Positions 1 to 11,577 of a DNA stretch of 64,000 bases are shown here, piece by piece. The stretch comes from Phragmites australis (taxonomy: Eukaryota; Streptophyta; Magnoliopsida; Poales; Poaceae): NCBI RefSeq assembly GCF_958298935.1, contig NC_084923.1, positions 35,184,501 to 35,248,500 on the forward strand. Direction: 5' to 3'. The notes below the pieces were generated by a model. It was given only the letters and a program-made list of their open reading frames with translations. It was not told the origin of the DNA and made no database searches. Made by a program: the position numbers and the translations under genes. How positions within the stretch are numbered: the stretch's first letter is position 1; each line of letters starts with the position of its first letter.

Positions 1-753
1 CCTTTGCCTTTGTTGTGTCGTTTACAAATTTAAAATTAGTGAGCAACTATGCTAAAAATTAGAAGCAATTTATTGCATTTTCCATGCTCATCTACACAAT
101 CCAGTAGGCAATTTCAAAACTCATGCAGTGGGTAAGGGAAGAGAAGAAAAATAAGGGGCTGGCTGACCTACTCACTGGAGTTGCGGATGAGGAACTCCCA
201 GTCACTAACGGCGAGGATGTTAAAGGGGAGGGGGCCAGCACAGTGAGGAGGTGGCCGGTTGGGCGGTCCTTCAGTGGGTTGTGCACCGGTGGACACACCT
301 TCATCTTGCTAGCGGTAACAAAGGTGAGGGAGCGCTGGAGCGAGGTAGATGAGGCAGAGGTCGCGGGCAAGGTTGGTAACTCTAGTGAGTCAACCGCGAC
401 GTCGGGGACGGCCATGACAGCAAGGCGGGCGCCGAAGCCGAGCGGCTACTGCTACGGAAGGGGAGAGGGCGAGTGAGGGGAGGAGCAACATGTGGACGGG
501 AGCAGAAGCACATGGACGGGCAATTGCAATCAGATGACAAAAATGGTGTGCGGGCGGAACAACAAAATAATGCACGCTAGAAATTTAGTCTTTACCATAA
601 TCTTAACCCAGTTAGGTTCAAGAAAGAAAAAAAGATAGATTTTATTCGCTTTCAAGAAGAGATAGATTACGTGTGCAACTAAGAGTCTTTGGTAGGTTCA
701 GCTAAGCATCGTTTGATGCAGGCAACCTAGTACTTATTGCACTATTGCATCAC
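1..753. other. Unassigned left edge, no gene recognised
   Basis: A 117-codon open frame lies at 123-476 (+) and is mirrored by an open frame of similar length on the other strand. The segment is GC-rich and low in complexity, and no domain is recognisable. It may be part of a transposon that begins outside the window. The right edge is set by the CACTA element that starts at 757. Confidence 0.4.
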
Positions 754-756
754 AAA

Positions 757-1753
757 CACTACTACATAACCGGTCAAAAGTAGCACCCCATCAGTGTCAA
801 ACATTAACCACAACTGAAGATGTATCAATGCCGGTTCTTAATCTGCCACGTGTGAAAAATGAGTGAGCCGCTAAGAACTAGCATTGAAAAGGACTATCAG
901 TACCGGTTCGTGGCTGGAACCAGCACTGATGGGCTGTCCAGACCCGAATTTGTAATCCAATCGGATTTTGGCTCGATCGACCTCCCGTCCAGCTCTCTCT
1001 CTCCTTTATCTCTTCGTGTCGGCTCTCTTACTCCCTTATATCCTCGCCTCCGGTGCTCTCACTCTCTGCTACCTTCTCCTCTCTTGATTACTCTCTGCCT
1101 TCTTTCCCTACCTCCGGCCCTGCTCCTCTCCCCTCCACTGTAGCCCATCCCCAGCGGCGGCGGAGGCAGAGGCAGCCATGGTGGGGAGATGGGAAAAGCA
1201 GAGATGGGGCGGTGGTCCGATCGGTTTTGTTTTGATTTGATTTTTGGGCTGCAATGTGTATGTGGAGCTCAGTGTGGTGGTTTTGAGCTCGGCTGAAAGG
1301 GAAGAAGGGGGCACGGGGAGGTGCGGAGGAGGGTGGTGAGGAATAAGGGGAGCTCAACGATGACAGCAGTGGCAACGGCGGCGACGACGGCAACGGTGGC
1401 GGGGCAGTGGCAGGTTTGAGCTCGGCTGGTAGGGAAGAAGGGGGCACGGGGAGGCGCAGAGGAGGGTAGTGAGGAAGAAGGAGAGCTCAACAGTGGCTGC
1501 AATGGCGGCGACGGAGTGGCGACAACAGTGGTGGCGAGGGAGCGGCGACGGGAGAGGCATCCGAGCTGACTCTCGGATGCTGCTTCTGCCACCGCTAATT
1601 TTCTCCTTTTTTATTGTTTGGAAATGGTAATAGTGTTGGGTGGTCAACCGATATTGATACTAACCGAGTATCAGTGCAGAGTAAAGAGTGCCGATTGCAA
1701 GACCGACAGTGAATATTTTTCAACCGGCACTGATATGTCTTTTTGCAGTAGTG
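757..1753. mobile_element. Non-autonomous CACTA (En/Spm-type) transposon
   Basis: The left end reads CACTACTACATAACCGG and the right end reads TTTTTGCAGTAGTG, so the termini form CACTACT-type inverted repeats. The element is flanked by a perfect 3-bp target duplication, AAA at 754-756 and AAA at 1754-1756, as expected for CACTA elements. Short subterminal motifs of the CCGGTT / AACCGGCACTGAT type recur near both ends, which fits transposase binding sites. At 997 bp with no transposase reading frame, it must depend on an autonomous relative. The interior is GC-rich and contains a direct duplication, described separately. Confidence 0.9.
1281..1491. repeat. Direct duplication inside the CACTA element
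   Basis: A block of about 78 bp starting TTTGAGCTCGGCTG and ending GAGCTCAACR occurs at about 1281-1359 and again at about 1414-1491 with a few substitutions. The roughly 55-bp spacer is rich in CGGCGACGACGGCAACGG-type triplets. This explains the long open frames seen here on the minus strand, which are composition artefacts. Confidence 0.8.
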
Positions 1754-1876
1754 AAAGATAACAATTCAAGAAAATAATAAGCTACATGATGATTGAAACT
1801 AAATTCAAGTAGGACATAGCTTATTACTAAATATGCACTCATGCTTGGTGAAGAATTCTATGACAATGACCTTTAA

Positions 1877-2167
1877 GGGCATCTCCAACCTGGTTCTAAT
1901 GTGGGGTCCACGGTGATTTTGATTTTACTTGCACAAATAGCTACAATGTATAGAACCTACATTGGTTCTAAACTGAATCCCACATTATTGCCATATTGTG
2001 AGAGAGGAAGAGAGAGAAGAGAGAGTATACTATTTTTTCATTCCTTAGAACGAGGTCTTATGCATGGGAGCGGGTTCTAGATAGAACCAACTTTCACAGT
2101 GTATGAAACTGTCCTAAGACTGCATTAAATACTTAGGACCAGGTTTTCCTGCACATTGGAGACGCAC
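1877..2167. mobile_element. Tourist-like MITE (PIF/Harbinger)
   Basis: The left end is GGGCATCTCCAACCTGGTTC and the reverse complement of the right end is GTGCGTCTCCAATGTGC, giving an imperfect inverted repeat of about 13 bp. It is flanked by TAA at 1874-1876 and TAA at 2168-2170, the 3-bp duplication typical of Harbinger MITEs. At 291 bp it has no coding capacity. Confidence 0.75.
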
Positions 2168-2170
2168 TAA

Positions 2171-2561
2171 GGGGTGGCATGCCTTGGAAGTATCCTCATT
2201 TTCCTTCTCCTTTTGCTGCAATGGCCAATGCCACAATTAATAAGTTGTACTGAAGATAACCTACCTGAAAATAATATGTTTCTTTTTGTCATAGACAATT
2301 TCATTTCGGCAACCCTGACCAATATTTGTTTCTTTTCTTTTGATCCTGTTCACAAAAGTCAATCCCCAATCATATGCAGGTTATACTTCGAGGAGGATTC
2401 AAGCCTCAGAGGTATTTGAACTAAACACCAAAATGATCTAGCAAACTGACTGTCAAAGAAAAATTGTTGTATATTATTATTATTGTAACAAAAACAATAA
2501 TTTTGGTTGACTCTCCAATTTCTTTTTTCAAGGTGTAACAAAAAGTGTTCTTTTTGACACT
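2171..2561. other. Intergenic stretch, nothing recognised
   Basis: This is AT-rich sequence between two transposons. It continues to the right of the solo LTR at 5048, where the sequence resumes after the duplicated CAGAC. No coding, RNA or repeat signature was seen. Confidence 0.5.
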
Positions 2562-2566
2562 CAGAC

Positions 2567-3110
2567 TGTAATACCTGGGGACCAAAATAAGCTCGGAATA
2601 TCACTCAGACCAACCTACAGATCTGCCGAGTTTTAAAGGAAAAACTTCGGCACCACCTCCTTTGAAACTAGAGATATAACTGGTAACAAAACACACATAG
2701 ATAGATCATATTATAGATTATCACACTAGCAACATAAAAATCCTAGCAAACGAGGTACAAGCATCGACCATACAACTTAACCACCACAAACTCACTATAT
2801 ACATCACATGACAAAAGTCATCATCTAACAACACAACTTAGACTGTAACACCCTGGGAACCAAAACAAACCTGGAATGTCATTCAGACCAACCTACAGAT
2901 CTGCCGAACTTTAAAGAAAAAATTTCGGCAGCACCTCCTCTGAAACTGGAGGTATAACTGGCAACAAAACACATATAGACAGATCATATTATAGATTATG
3001 CCACTAACAACATAAAGATCCTAGCATACAAGCCTCAACCATACAACTTAACCATCACAGACTCACTATATACATCATAGGACAAAAGTCATCATCTAAC
3101 AACACAACAA
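2567..3110. repeat. Tandem duplication of the LTR terminus
   Basis: Two head-to-tail units of about 270-277 bp occupy 2567-2843 and 2844-3110. Each starts on the plus strand with TGTAAYACCYKGGR, contains a stretch with ACCAACCTACAGATCTGCCG, and ends near ATCATCTAACAACACAAC. In element orientation the LTR therefore ends twice: the internal terminus GTGTTACA at 2844 is followed by a second copy of the terminal region. Confidence 0.85.
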
Positions 3111-5042
3111 GTTTAGCCCAAAGGAGAAGGTGAACGCATAGGCGACGTGTAGCTACCCATCTCGCAAGCGATTGACACCTCAAAGTGAACCTGGAAAGAA
3201 AGCACAGGTGAGATTCAAAAATCTCAGCAAGTGAATTTGCTTTAAAGAGCTATTTAGCTATAGTTAAATAAGCAATCATCTCTAAAAATAGAAACTAGTA
3301 ACGAAACAGTCTATCAACAACAAGAGAAACAAATAAGGCTAAGCAAGTCCAACAACAACATTAACTATTTTAACATTATGTTGGCATAAACCTTCACAGC
3401 CGCATCATATATACGAGCTAACTAAAGGAAGTAAGACCTTGATGCGAATAAATCAATGAACTTCATATGAATGCACAAACATGCACATGACATGCTCTTT
3501 CTCACCCTTACTCCTCCTCGGGTAACGTAAGGGTGTGCACCGTACCCCTTCTCGGGTAACATACGGTGCTGTACCGGTACAATCGCGGCCAGAAGACGGC
3601 TGCAAACTTCCAATGCATGAGATGCATATGTATGACATGCTTCATGCATAATCAATAACATAACTTCAAGAAAAAATGCTTAAGACTTCAAGAATTACAT
3701 AATACAGCAATGAACAACTGCAAATGGCATAACATACTTACTGCACTTCGTAAATCAATAATCGAGTAAACTTCTGAAAGGTAGACAACATAATAACCAG
3801 CTCATAATCAGTTATTCAGGTTAGATGAATGCATCATAATTAAAAGAATGCAGGAAACCAAACAACAGGTTAAAGTGTAGACATTCGCTTGCCTTCACCA
3901 ATGATGAAGACGGCACTAGCCGCGACTCGAGGCGGAACCACCTGAACAAACACACAATTAGCGCAAAGACGCCGCAACGATGAAGTAAAAGAAGGCGCAC
4001 GCTTATACGCCCAAAACGCAGCATTCTTGACAACCGAAGGCTTCAGAAAGACATCTACCAACTAGCTTGCTAGACGCCGAGCAAGAACCTTTTCTAGCTC
4101 AGTCAAAGAACAAAGAATAAGTCACAACGTACGGCTAAACCTCGCTGGACACCGACACAAAAAAGAAGAAGCCAAAAGCACCTAAACCGCTTACCCAAAA
4201 AGAACCATGCCAATGCCATCGGTACGCTGATAACATGAACTACAACTTCCATTATAGACATACACTCGCGTCCAACACCGGTTAGGCCTCCAATTTAATT
4301 GATGCCCTACTCACTAACCGGACCAAAAATACATTTAACCGACAATGCTGACGACTAAACCCAATCTCCTACAAGCATCTAAAGACTACGGAGGAGTCAC
4401 CTTTAGAGTGGAACCGCAAATCGGTGAGGAAAAACTAGCGAACCCGTGGACGGCCTCCTCCTCCTCCTCCTTCTTTTCTTCCCTTTCTCTTCTTCCCTTT
4501 TCCTTTCTTTCCTTTTCTTCTTCCTTTCTTTTCCTTCCTTCTCTTCTGATCTGGCTGACCGGCCAGTCGGCCCCCCTGCTCCTTCCTCCCCACCACGCCC
4601 TCCCCCTGCTCCCCTCCCTACACCAACGAACGGCGGTGTGTCGGCCGGCAACCGATGGCCAGGCACGCGAAGGTGGGAGGCTGGGTGCGCGACGACAGGG
4701 CCGAGACGGCGGTAGCAGCCAGTAGTCGGAGGCGGCGGTGGCAGTCGCAGCCAGAGGGCTGGGGGCGGCGACGGCGGCCCAGAGGAGACGGGGGCGAGAC
4801 GAGTGAGACTAGTGCGGGTGGGATCAGGTGGGAGCTAATCCCACAAGGCTTATCCTTTTTTATTTTAACCAGCGGTCTAAACTTATTTGGCTCATTACAG
4901 ATTCACTAAGTGCCCAAATGTGACATTAGATAGTAAAATGAATTTGTCTTGACAAGATCTACGTATCCATGGTCTCCGATCATCCAACCGAGCAACAGTT
5001 TAGAAGATCACATTATTATTATTATTATTACCGGGTATTACA
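2567..5042 (-). mobile_element. Solo LTR (Ty3-gypsy type) with duplicated 3' end
   Basis: On the minus strand the sequence starts TGTAATACCCGG (at 5042) and ends CCCCAGGTATTACA (at 2567), the TGTAAYACCC...TTACA terminus common to long grass gypsy LTRs. A perfect 5-bp target duplication, CAGAC, flanks it at 2562-2566 and 5043-5047, so it inserted as a unit and was reduced to a solo LTR by recombination. At 2,476 bp it contains no polyprotein. The GC-rich block at 4440-4830 is internal LTR sequence. An (ATT)n tract sits next to the minus-strand start at about 5011-5030. Confidence 0.85.
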
Positions 5043-5047
5043 CAGAC

Positions 5048-6309
5048 TCCCTTTGAAGAAATCGATTCTTTGGACACTTTTGGTTCAAAAACAACAATTT
5101 GAAGAAATATTACTAAAAGTGTAATAAAAGACAACTTTGAACAAAAAACAACACTTTTATTTGCCTCTCCAACCCGTGGATACAATTCTAGAAAGTCAAT
5201 TTTCAAATAATTGTATAGGAGTACCAAATTTCAAGGAATGAAATTTATAGAAAAAAGAGATAAGGATGGATTCCAACAACACTATAGAAACAAATGCAAA
5301 ATTCTATCTTTAACAGTAGTAAAAAGAAATAGATCTACGACTTAGTGGGATAGAGTTGTAGAAGTGAACACTGCATACTAGATCCAATTCGTTGAACCGT
5401 AGTCAGGCAAGAAGTTTGTTAGTTTCTCCGTTACACCTGTCAGTCTAGTGATTCAATTATTAATACTATAAATTACAAAAGAGTACCTCGTATACATCAA
5501 GCCTATGCGAATGCACGAATTGCCGATTAGTAGGTGTTAATTCAAAATTATATTTACCAATTTATGCAGATGCATCCACGCTGGCGCGTTGTGGTGGCAG
5601 GCCTCTACGGCGAGGGTAAGCCGAATGTGCCTACACGCATCCTCTCAAGCTGAAGTCTTTGAATTTCAAGAAGAAAAAACAGATCAATTTCGAGTGAATT
5701 TGAATTGTAAAGGTTCCCTTGTGCTGAACTCCTGTTGCTATGTCTTTGACGCATCTCCGGAGCCAATCTTACACAATGCAAGAGGCAAGGGTGGAATTGG
5801 ATTTGTATTCCAAGCCCAGCCTGTTTGGGTCCATGTCGAATTGGAATCTAAAATTGCTGCCAAATTCCAGGGAGGCACATGAAGTTTCCGTCCCGATCGG
5901 GTCTCGTGCGATCCGACGCAGCGACTCCTCATGTCTCCTCCGCCGCCAGGTGCTTCCTTCCTTGTGCCGCCGATCACCTCCCGCCGCCCTCTAGAAGGTA
6001 CCTCATCCTCCTCCAGAACCATGGCCGAGATCTCGGAAGCGGCGAGGGGTGGTGCTTGGCGGACAGTTTGCGTCGTAGCATTTGAGGCAGAGGTAGCCTT
6101 GGTGGGATGATTTTCTCTCAGTCGGCTCCGTCCGTCTCTATGTTCCTGGAAGCGTTGGAGAGTGTAATCAAAACCGGATTGGATATTTCAGAGGCTAGTT
6201 TTCTTGTTACAATATCCAAACAACATTTGAAATTTGATCCGTGGCAACGAAAATTCCATGACACCCCAGCACAGAATAACCTAAAAACAAAGTTTCGGGA
6301 AGAAAAAAA
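5048..6309 (+). other. Unresolved region, possibly 5' part of the LINE
   Basis: The first 480 bp are AT-rich with no signature. From about 5560 to 6090 the composition is more gene-like, and two short open frames (5589-5882 and 6107-6313) run up to the first recognisable LINE endonuclease residues. They could be the LINE 5' leader or ORF1 remnant, or an unrelated gene fragment. I cannot match either to a named family. Confidence 0.3.
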
Positions 6310-6934
6310 ATGATAAATGTATGTTGGAATAATCCTTATCCTCAGTTGATTGGAGAGGATTTTAACATTATGAGATTTAAGTGAAAAATTAATAATAAGA
6401 GATTCTCAAGACGGTTGCCATCTATTTTCAATGTTGTTATTCACAGCTTAGACCTAAGGAAAATTGACCTAACGGAAAGATAATACACCAAGACAAATAA
6501 CTATCACAAACCAATGTTTGAGAAACTGAATCATGTGTTAATGCGCATATAAAGAGAAATTAAGTAACTATTAGTTACCGTGCAAGCGCCGAAAAAAACA
6601 GAAGTTTTAGACCATACCCCCATTTTCATTGATACAGGAGGCCCAACCCAGCAAAGTGGTCATAGACCCTTTGAGTCAGAACTAGGTTGGTTTGCCCAAG
6701 AAGATTTTGTGAACCATGTTAAGGAGGTTCGGAGCCGAACGAATAAGGACAAACACAAACCCAAAAATAGTCAAACAAACTGAGTGTACTTAGACGCCAT
6801 CTCAGAGGATGGGCTACACATACGAGTGGCAAATATATAGAACTTCTAAAAACAATAGATACCCTTGACAAAGCGTCAGAGTCAAGGAAATTATCTGATT
6901 CCAAGCTTCAATTCAAGAATCAATCCAAGGAATA

Positions 6935-8216
6935 ACTCACAACATACGAAAAGAAGAAGAAAGATAAAAGCATTATTCTATAGATTGATTTGTGTGTTCT
7001 GAATCGGCCGTAACCCCTCATATTTGTAGAGTGGCTAGACTTTGCTTTCTATATTTAGGACTCCTCCAAACAAATTTATCTTTAGCTGGTTCGGTCAAGT
7101 AATGACCGGGCATACATGAGCCAGACTAGACTAGGACTACATATATCTTTAAATAGAAACCGAGTAAATCAAACCCAAACCGAGTAAATCTTTCTATTTC
7201 CCATCTCTCAAACCGATTCAGGATTTTTCTACTCGGCCATTGTCATCAACGCACACGTTTCCAACCGAAATCCAATCCGGTTGCTTTCTTTCAAACATGG
7301 AAACATTTTTATCCTTTCCAAACTGGGTACGTGCCTTCCTATTCAGCCGAACACTAGCTCTCTTTTTTATTGCTCCGAAGGGATACATCTGTACCCAGCC
7401 ACGTACTCGGCCAAAACATCTGTACCCAGCCACGTATACTCGGCCAAAACGTCTCCTAAATAATCTATCAAGCCGAGCATATGTATTTTTTATTGATAAA
7501 ATATTCTAACAATAAACCTTAACCGAATTTGCTTGGCTATATCCTCACGTGTAGATGTATTTTAATAATGCTTAAACCCATTAAGCTGAACTAGAGCTAT
7601 TTTTAATCTTTCCAAACTGACAAAACATCTTCTCTTCGGCCATTGTTGCCGATATGGAAACCCTCCTTTTATCTCTATTCTGTGCTCATTAACTCACTAA
7701 TCACGACTAATTCAATTTAACCAAGAGTTGAACCAAATAAACAACCAAACTAATTAACACTGTTGATTTTAATTGACCGGACATTAACTCTCTTCTCTCT
7801 TTGTTTGATTAATCTTAATTAGTAACTATAGATGAGCTACTTAATCATTAAACTTAAACACTAACTAGACGAACAAACATGTACGACAACATATTTCTCT
7901 ACTCGGCTATAATATGTATTTGGCAACCAAATTAATTAAATTAGCTACTAATTTGGCTATTTAAATCACTTGATCATCGGATTAACCGGCCACATAAAAA
8001 CCTTAATACATCATTAGCTCAACCATTGCACTAACAACTCAATTAGCAAACCAATTACTAATGAAATCAACTAATCAACCGAATTAGCTAATAAATGCAT
8101 GAGTACTTATTTTATTCGGCTAATTATTCTCTTAAGACCCGAATTGAATTAATCTTAAATAATTGACTCCCACTAATTTGGCTAATTCATTGTAGTGCCA
8201 AATTTCACTATCAACA
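6935..8216 (-). mobile_element. LTR-like insertion within the LINE
   Basis: LINE translation stops at about 6932 and resumes at about 8217 (YITKYYKNLFGPS), so roughly 1.28 kb was inserted. The insert is AT-rich and non-coding, with many short ACTCGGC / CCGAAT motifs. A tandem pair of about 32-34 bp beginning CATCTGTACCCAGCCACGTA lies at about 7386-7452. The minus strand near the right edge begins TGATAGTGAAATTTGGC, which suggests a minus-oriented solo LTR. I could not define a target duplication, so type and exact borders are uncertain. Confidence 0.45.
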
Positions 8217-9276
8217 AATACATAACAAAGTATTATAAAAATTTATTCGGTCCTTCTGTGCCGAATAACTTTTCCATGAGTGAATCATGGACTGAGGACA
8301 TACCGTAGGTAACTGAGGCTGAAAATAAAATTCTTACAACCTCTTTATAGAAAAAGAAGTTCGGGCTGCTGTATTCCAAATGGAACACAACAAAGCACCC
8401 GGCCCCGATGGTTTTCCAGTAGAATTTCACTAGGTATTCTAGGATGTGATCAAGGATGACTTGATGACGATGTTGCAAGAGCTACATTCTGTAGATCTTC
8501 TGCTCTTTAGCCTAAACTTCGGAGAAATAATCCTTCTACCAAAACCAAAGATGCATGTCATATTCAACAATATAGGCCAGTATGCCTATTGAATGTGAGC
8601 TTCGAAATCTTTACAAAGGTTGCAACCAATTGCATAAATAGCATTGCAGACGGCATAATCCAACCCACCCAAACAATGCTTATGAGAGGTCGGAATACTG
8701 TATGAAACCATACATGGACTCCACAAAAAGAAACTAAATGGAGTAGTATTAAAAATTGATTTTGAGAAGGCTTACGATAAAGTCAAATGACCTTTTCTAC
8801 TAAAGAGCCTCTGGATGAAAGGTTTCTCACCAAAATGGTGTTCTTGGGTGGAACACTTCATATTTGGAGAAAGTGTAGCCATCAAAGTTAACAATTCAAC
8901 TCGACGTTTCTTCCAAACCAAAAAAGGTCTGCATCAGGGGATCCCTTTTCACCGATCCTTTTTAATATTGTCGCTGACATGTTGGCAACCTTGATCGAAA
9001 GAGCAAATAGAGCAGATCAAGTAAATGGTTTAGTTCCTCATCTTGTTCAGGGGGTCTTTTGATTCTCCAATATGCGGATGATACAATCATTTTTATGGAT
9101 CATGACTTAGAAAAGATTAGAAACTTGAAACGTCTTCTCTGTATTTTTTTAGCATTTATTTGGCTTAAAGATCAATTTTCATAAGGACGAATTTGTAACA
9201 TACTGAGTTTTAGCATATTAATTAATAGCAAATTTTACTCTAATTTATTTTTTTTAATTAAGTGAACCAAATAAAA

Positions 9277-9280
9277 TCAA

Positions 9281-9328
<48 letters not shown>
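9277..9328. repeat. (AT)n microsatellite
   Basis: About 25 uninterrupted AT units inside solo LTR 1. The corresponding position in solo LTR 2 lacks the run, so it expanded after the two copies separated. Confidence 0.9.
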
Positions 9329-9332
<4 letters not shown>

Positions 9333-10071
9333 TAGTATGTATATATTCATATATATTAAATTGACTAAGTATCCTAAAATGCACTACCTTAATGTCTAAC
9401 TTCTTTGTGCATTAATTGATTCATGTGCATTTGGTTTATTGTTGTTATAATTCTTTTTGTGGAGATTTGAATTAGAATGTCTCTCAAATTCGAATATACT
9501 CTTAGTTTCCCTTCAGCTCAAATCATATTAAATTCAAATCCACTTCCTAATCTCAAGATCTAAATCCAAATCACAATTCAAATATTCCAATTTGAATGTT
9601 TGACAAACCCAAATCCAATTCCACAACTAAATTCAAAAGCCTCCATTTGAATTTAAACCTTTTCCTTTTTCCTTTTCCCTTTTTCTTTTCTCCTCGGGCC
9701 AAATCTCTCTCCCTCTCTCGTTTATGGCCAACGCGCAGCCGACCCGGCTTCCTTTTCTCTTCCCCGTTGCCCGCCAGTGCACCTGGGCCGTGACGCCCCG
9801 CTCGGCCCACTCCCTGTACGCCTACGCGGCCCTACCAACGCGCCCGCCTGCACACGCCCACGCACGCGTAGCCATCCACTTGTCGGCCATCTGCTCGTAC
9901 GCCCGCTCCCTCCCTCCATCCCACCGTCGTCTCCCTCCGCCAGCGTGATGCCGCCGCATTGTCCAACCGCGTCACCATGATGACTGGCGCATTCAATGCG
10001 CCGGCAACTTGCCTGTGCTCTCGCTCTCTCTCCCCTCTCTCAAGCGCACCGCCCGAGCCGTCTGACGCTAT

Positions 10072-11577
10072 AGGGATCGGTGAAGTCCTAAGAGGGGGTG
10101 AATTAGAACACTTAGAACTATTTTGGCTCCAAAAATAACACAAGATAAATATATATCAAATTCTATTTAAATGTGCTCTAAGTTTATCTAATGTGTCTAC
10201 TCTACCAAACAAAGCGCTTGCAACCTATCTAAGAAGGTAAATTACAAGTAAATAAATGCGGAAACGTAAATAAGATAGAGAGACCAAACTCGGCACAAGG
10301 ATTTTTTTCCCGTGGTATCAATGGCCTGAATGTCACCCCTAGTCCATGTTGGAGCTCCACAAAGGATATGCTCCCGGTCAGCACCTGGTCACGGCCTTTA
10401 AGCCACCAAGTCACAAAGACAAGGCCTCCACCTGGATGAGCCACCAAGTCATCAAGGCAAGGTCTCACTACTAGCCTCTCTTCCGGTTCCTCGCTGCCGT
10501 GATCACTTAGGAGCTTGAGCCACAAAGGCAAGGGTCTCCGCATCCCCGCACAATCGCCTTGTCGCTACTCCACACCAAGTCAGAGGGTCAACAAGCTTAT
10601 CGGCGAGTCACCAAGACTCCAAGGTGCTGGCGTACAAAGAGGTATACTATTGGATCACTCCTTGATCCACTCTCTAGGTAGCAATTACCTAACAACTCAC
10701 TCTCTGGGCCTATAAGCACTAATCACTAATCACTCACTAATCTTGTGCTCCAGCACAATCAAATGATCACTTTAAGCACTTTGGTGGGTTGGATGTCTTC
10801 TCAGGTATACATGAACTTCTCTGGACTCCAGCACAATCAAATGACTGAGTGGAGGGGTATTTATAGCCTCAAACTTGCGCACTAGCTGTTAACCCAACGG
10901 CTCTAAAAAGCTGTTAACACCGGATGATCCGGTGAGAACAATAGTACTAACACCGGATCATACGGTGAGTACACTCTCACAAACTAGCCGTTGGAACCCC
11001 ACTCAAGCCTCTGTGAATACCAGATACTCCGGTGTATACTCCATCTTCACCATCGGACTTTTTGCTGAGTATACCTTAGCCATCCGAGCCAACATCTTCT
11101 CTGTGTAAATTGCTCTGGTGCCTTCTCCGGTGCTTATCACATCATCACCGTACTATCCAATAAGGTCACTACATTCTCCCCTTTTTCAACAATGCTCCGG
11201 TGCTTGCCTCCAGTGTGTTCAAATCAATCATCAGACTATCCGGTGGGGTCTTCTGCTTCTTTTTCATCTTTGCACTATTTATTGTACGGTGGTGTTACCT
11301 TGCTTCGTCACCTGACTATCCAGTGAGGTTTTCATGCCTCTGCCCCCCTTTGACAGGGATGCTTCGGTGAGTGCAAATACTCAGAGCACCGGACCACTCG
11401 GTGTAGTTATTTCTCCTAGGACTTTTTCCAATTCAACCAAACTTTGTGCCGACTTCGGTGGCTTCTTCATGTATTGCATCCATGAGATCTACGAACATAT
11501 ATTTTTGACAAACATGTTAGTCCCAATGACTATGTTGTCATTAATCACCAAAATCACAATCATAACCTAATAGGGCT
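10072..11577. mobile_element. Anonymous non-coding repeat with ACCGG palindromes
   Basis: The insert begins near TATAGGGATCGGTGAAGTCC, followed by AAGAGGGGGTGAATTAG, and ends near ATCATAACCTAATAGGG. It interrupts solo LTR 1, as judged by comparison with solo LTR 2. No reading frame of interest is present. The interior, from about 10915 to 11400, carries scattered imperfect palindromes of the form CACCGGATGATCCGGTG. The right part shares a block (TTGACAAACATGTTAG followed by TTGTCATTAATCACC) with the elements at about 34600-36110 and 46294-48200, so the three form a family. Ends are not TG...CA and no certain target duplication was found, so borders are good to perhaps 10 bp. Confidence 0.6.

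Noticed and set aside
123..476. 117-codon open frame
   Set aside because: An equally long frame lies opposite, composition is GC-driven, there is no domain and no splice context.
4345..4909. Overlapping open frames rich in Ser/Phe/Leu and Arg/Gly
   Set aside because: They fall inside the solo LTR and come from a pyrimidine tract and a CGG-rich block.
9277..9328. AT run as replication origin
   Set aside because: A plain dinucleotide microsatellite in an LTR, missing from the sister LTR.
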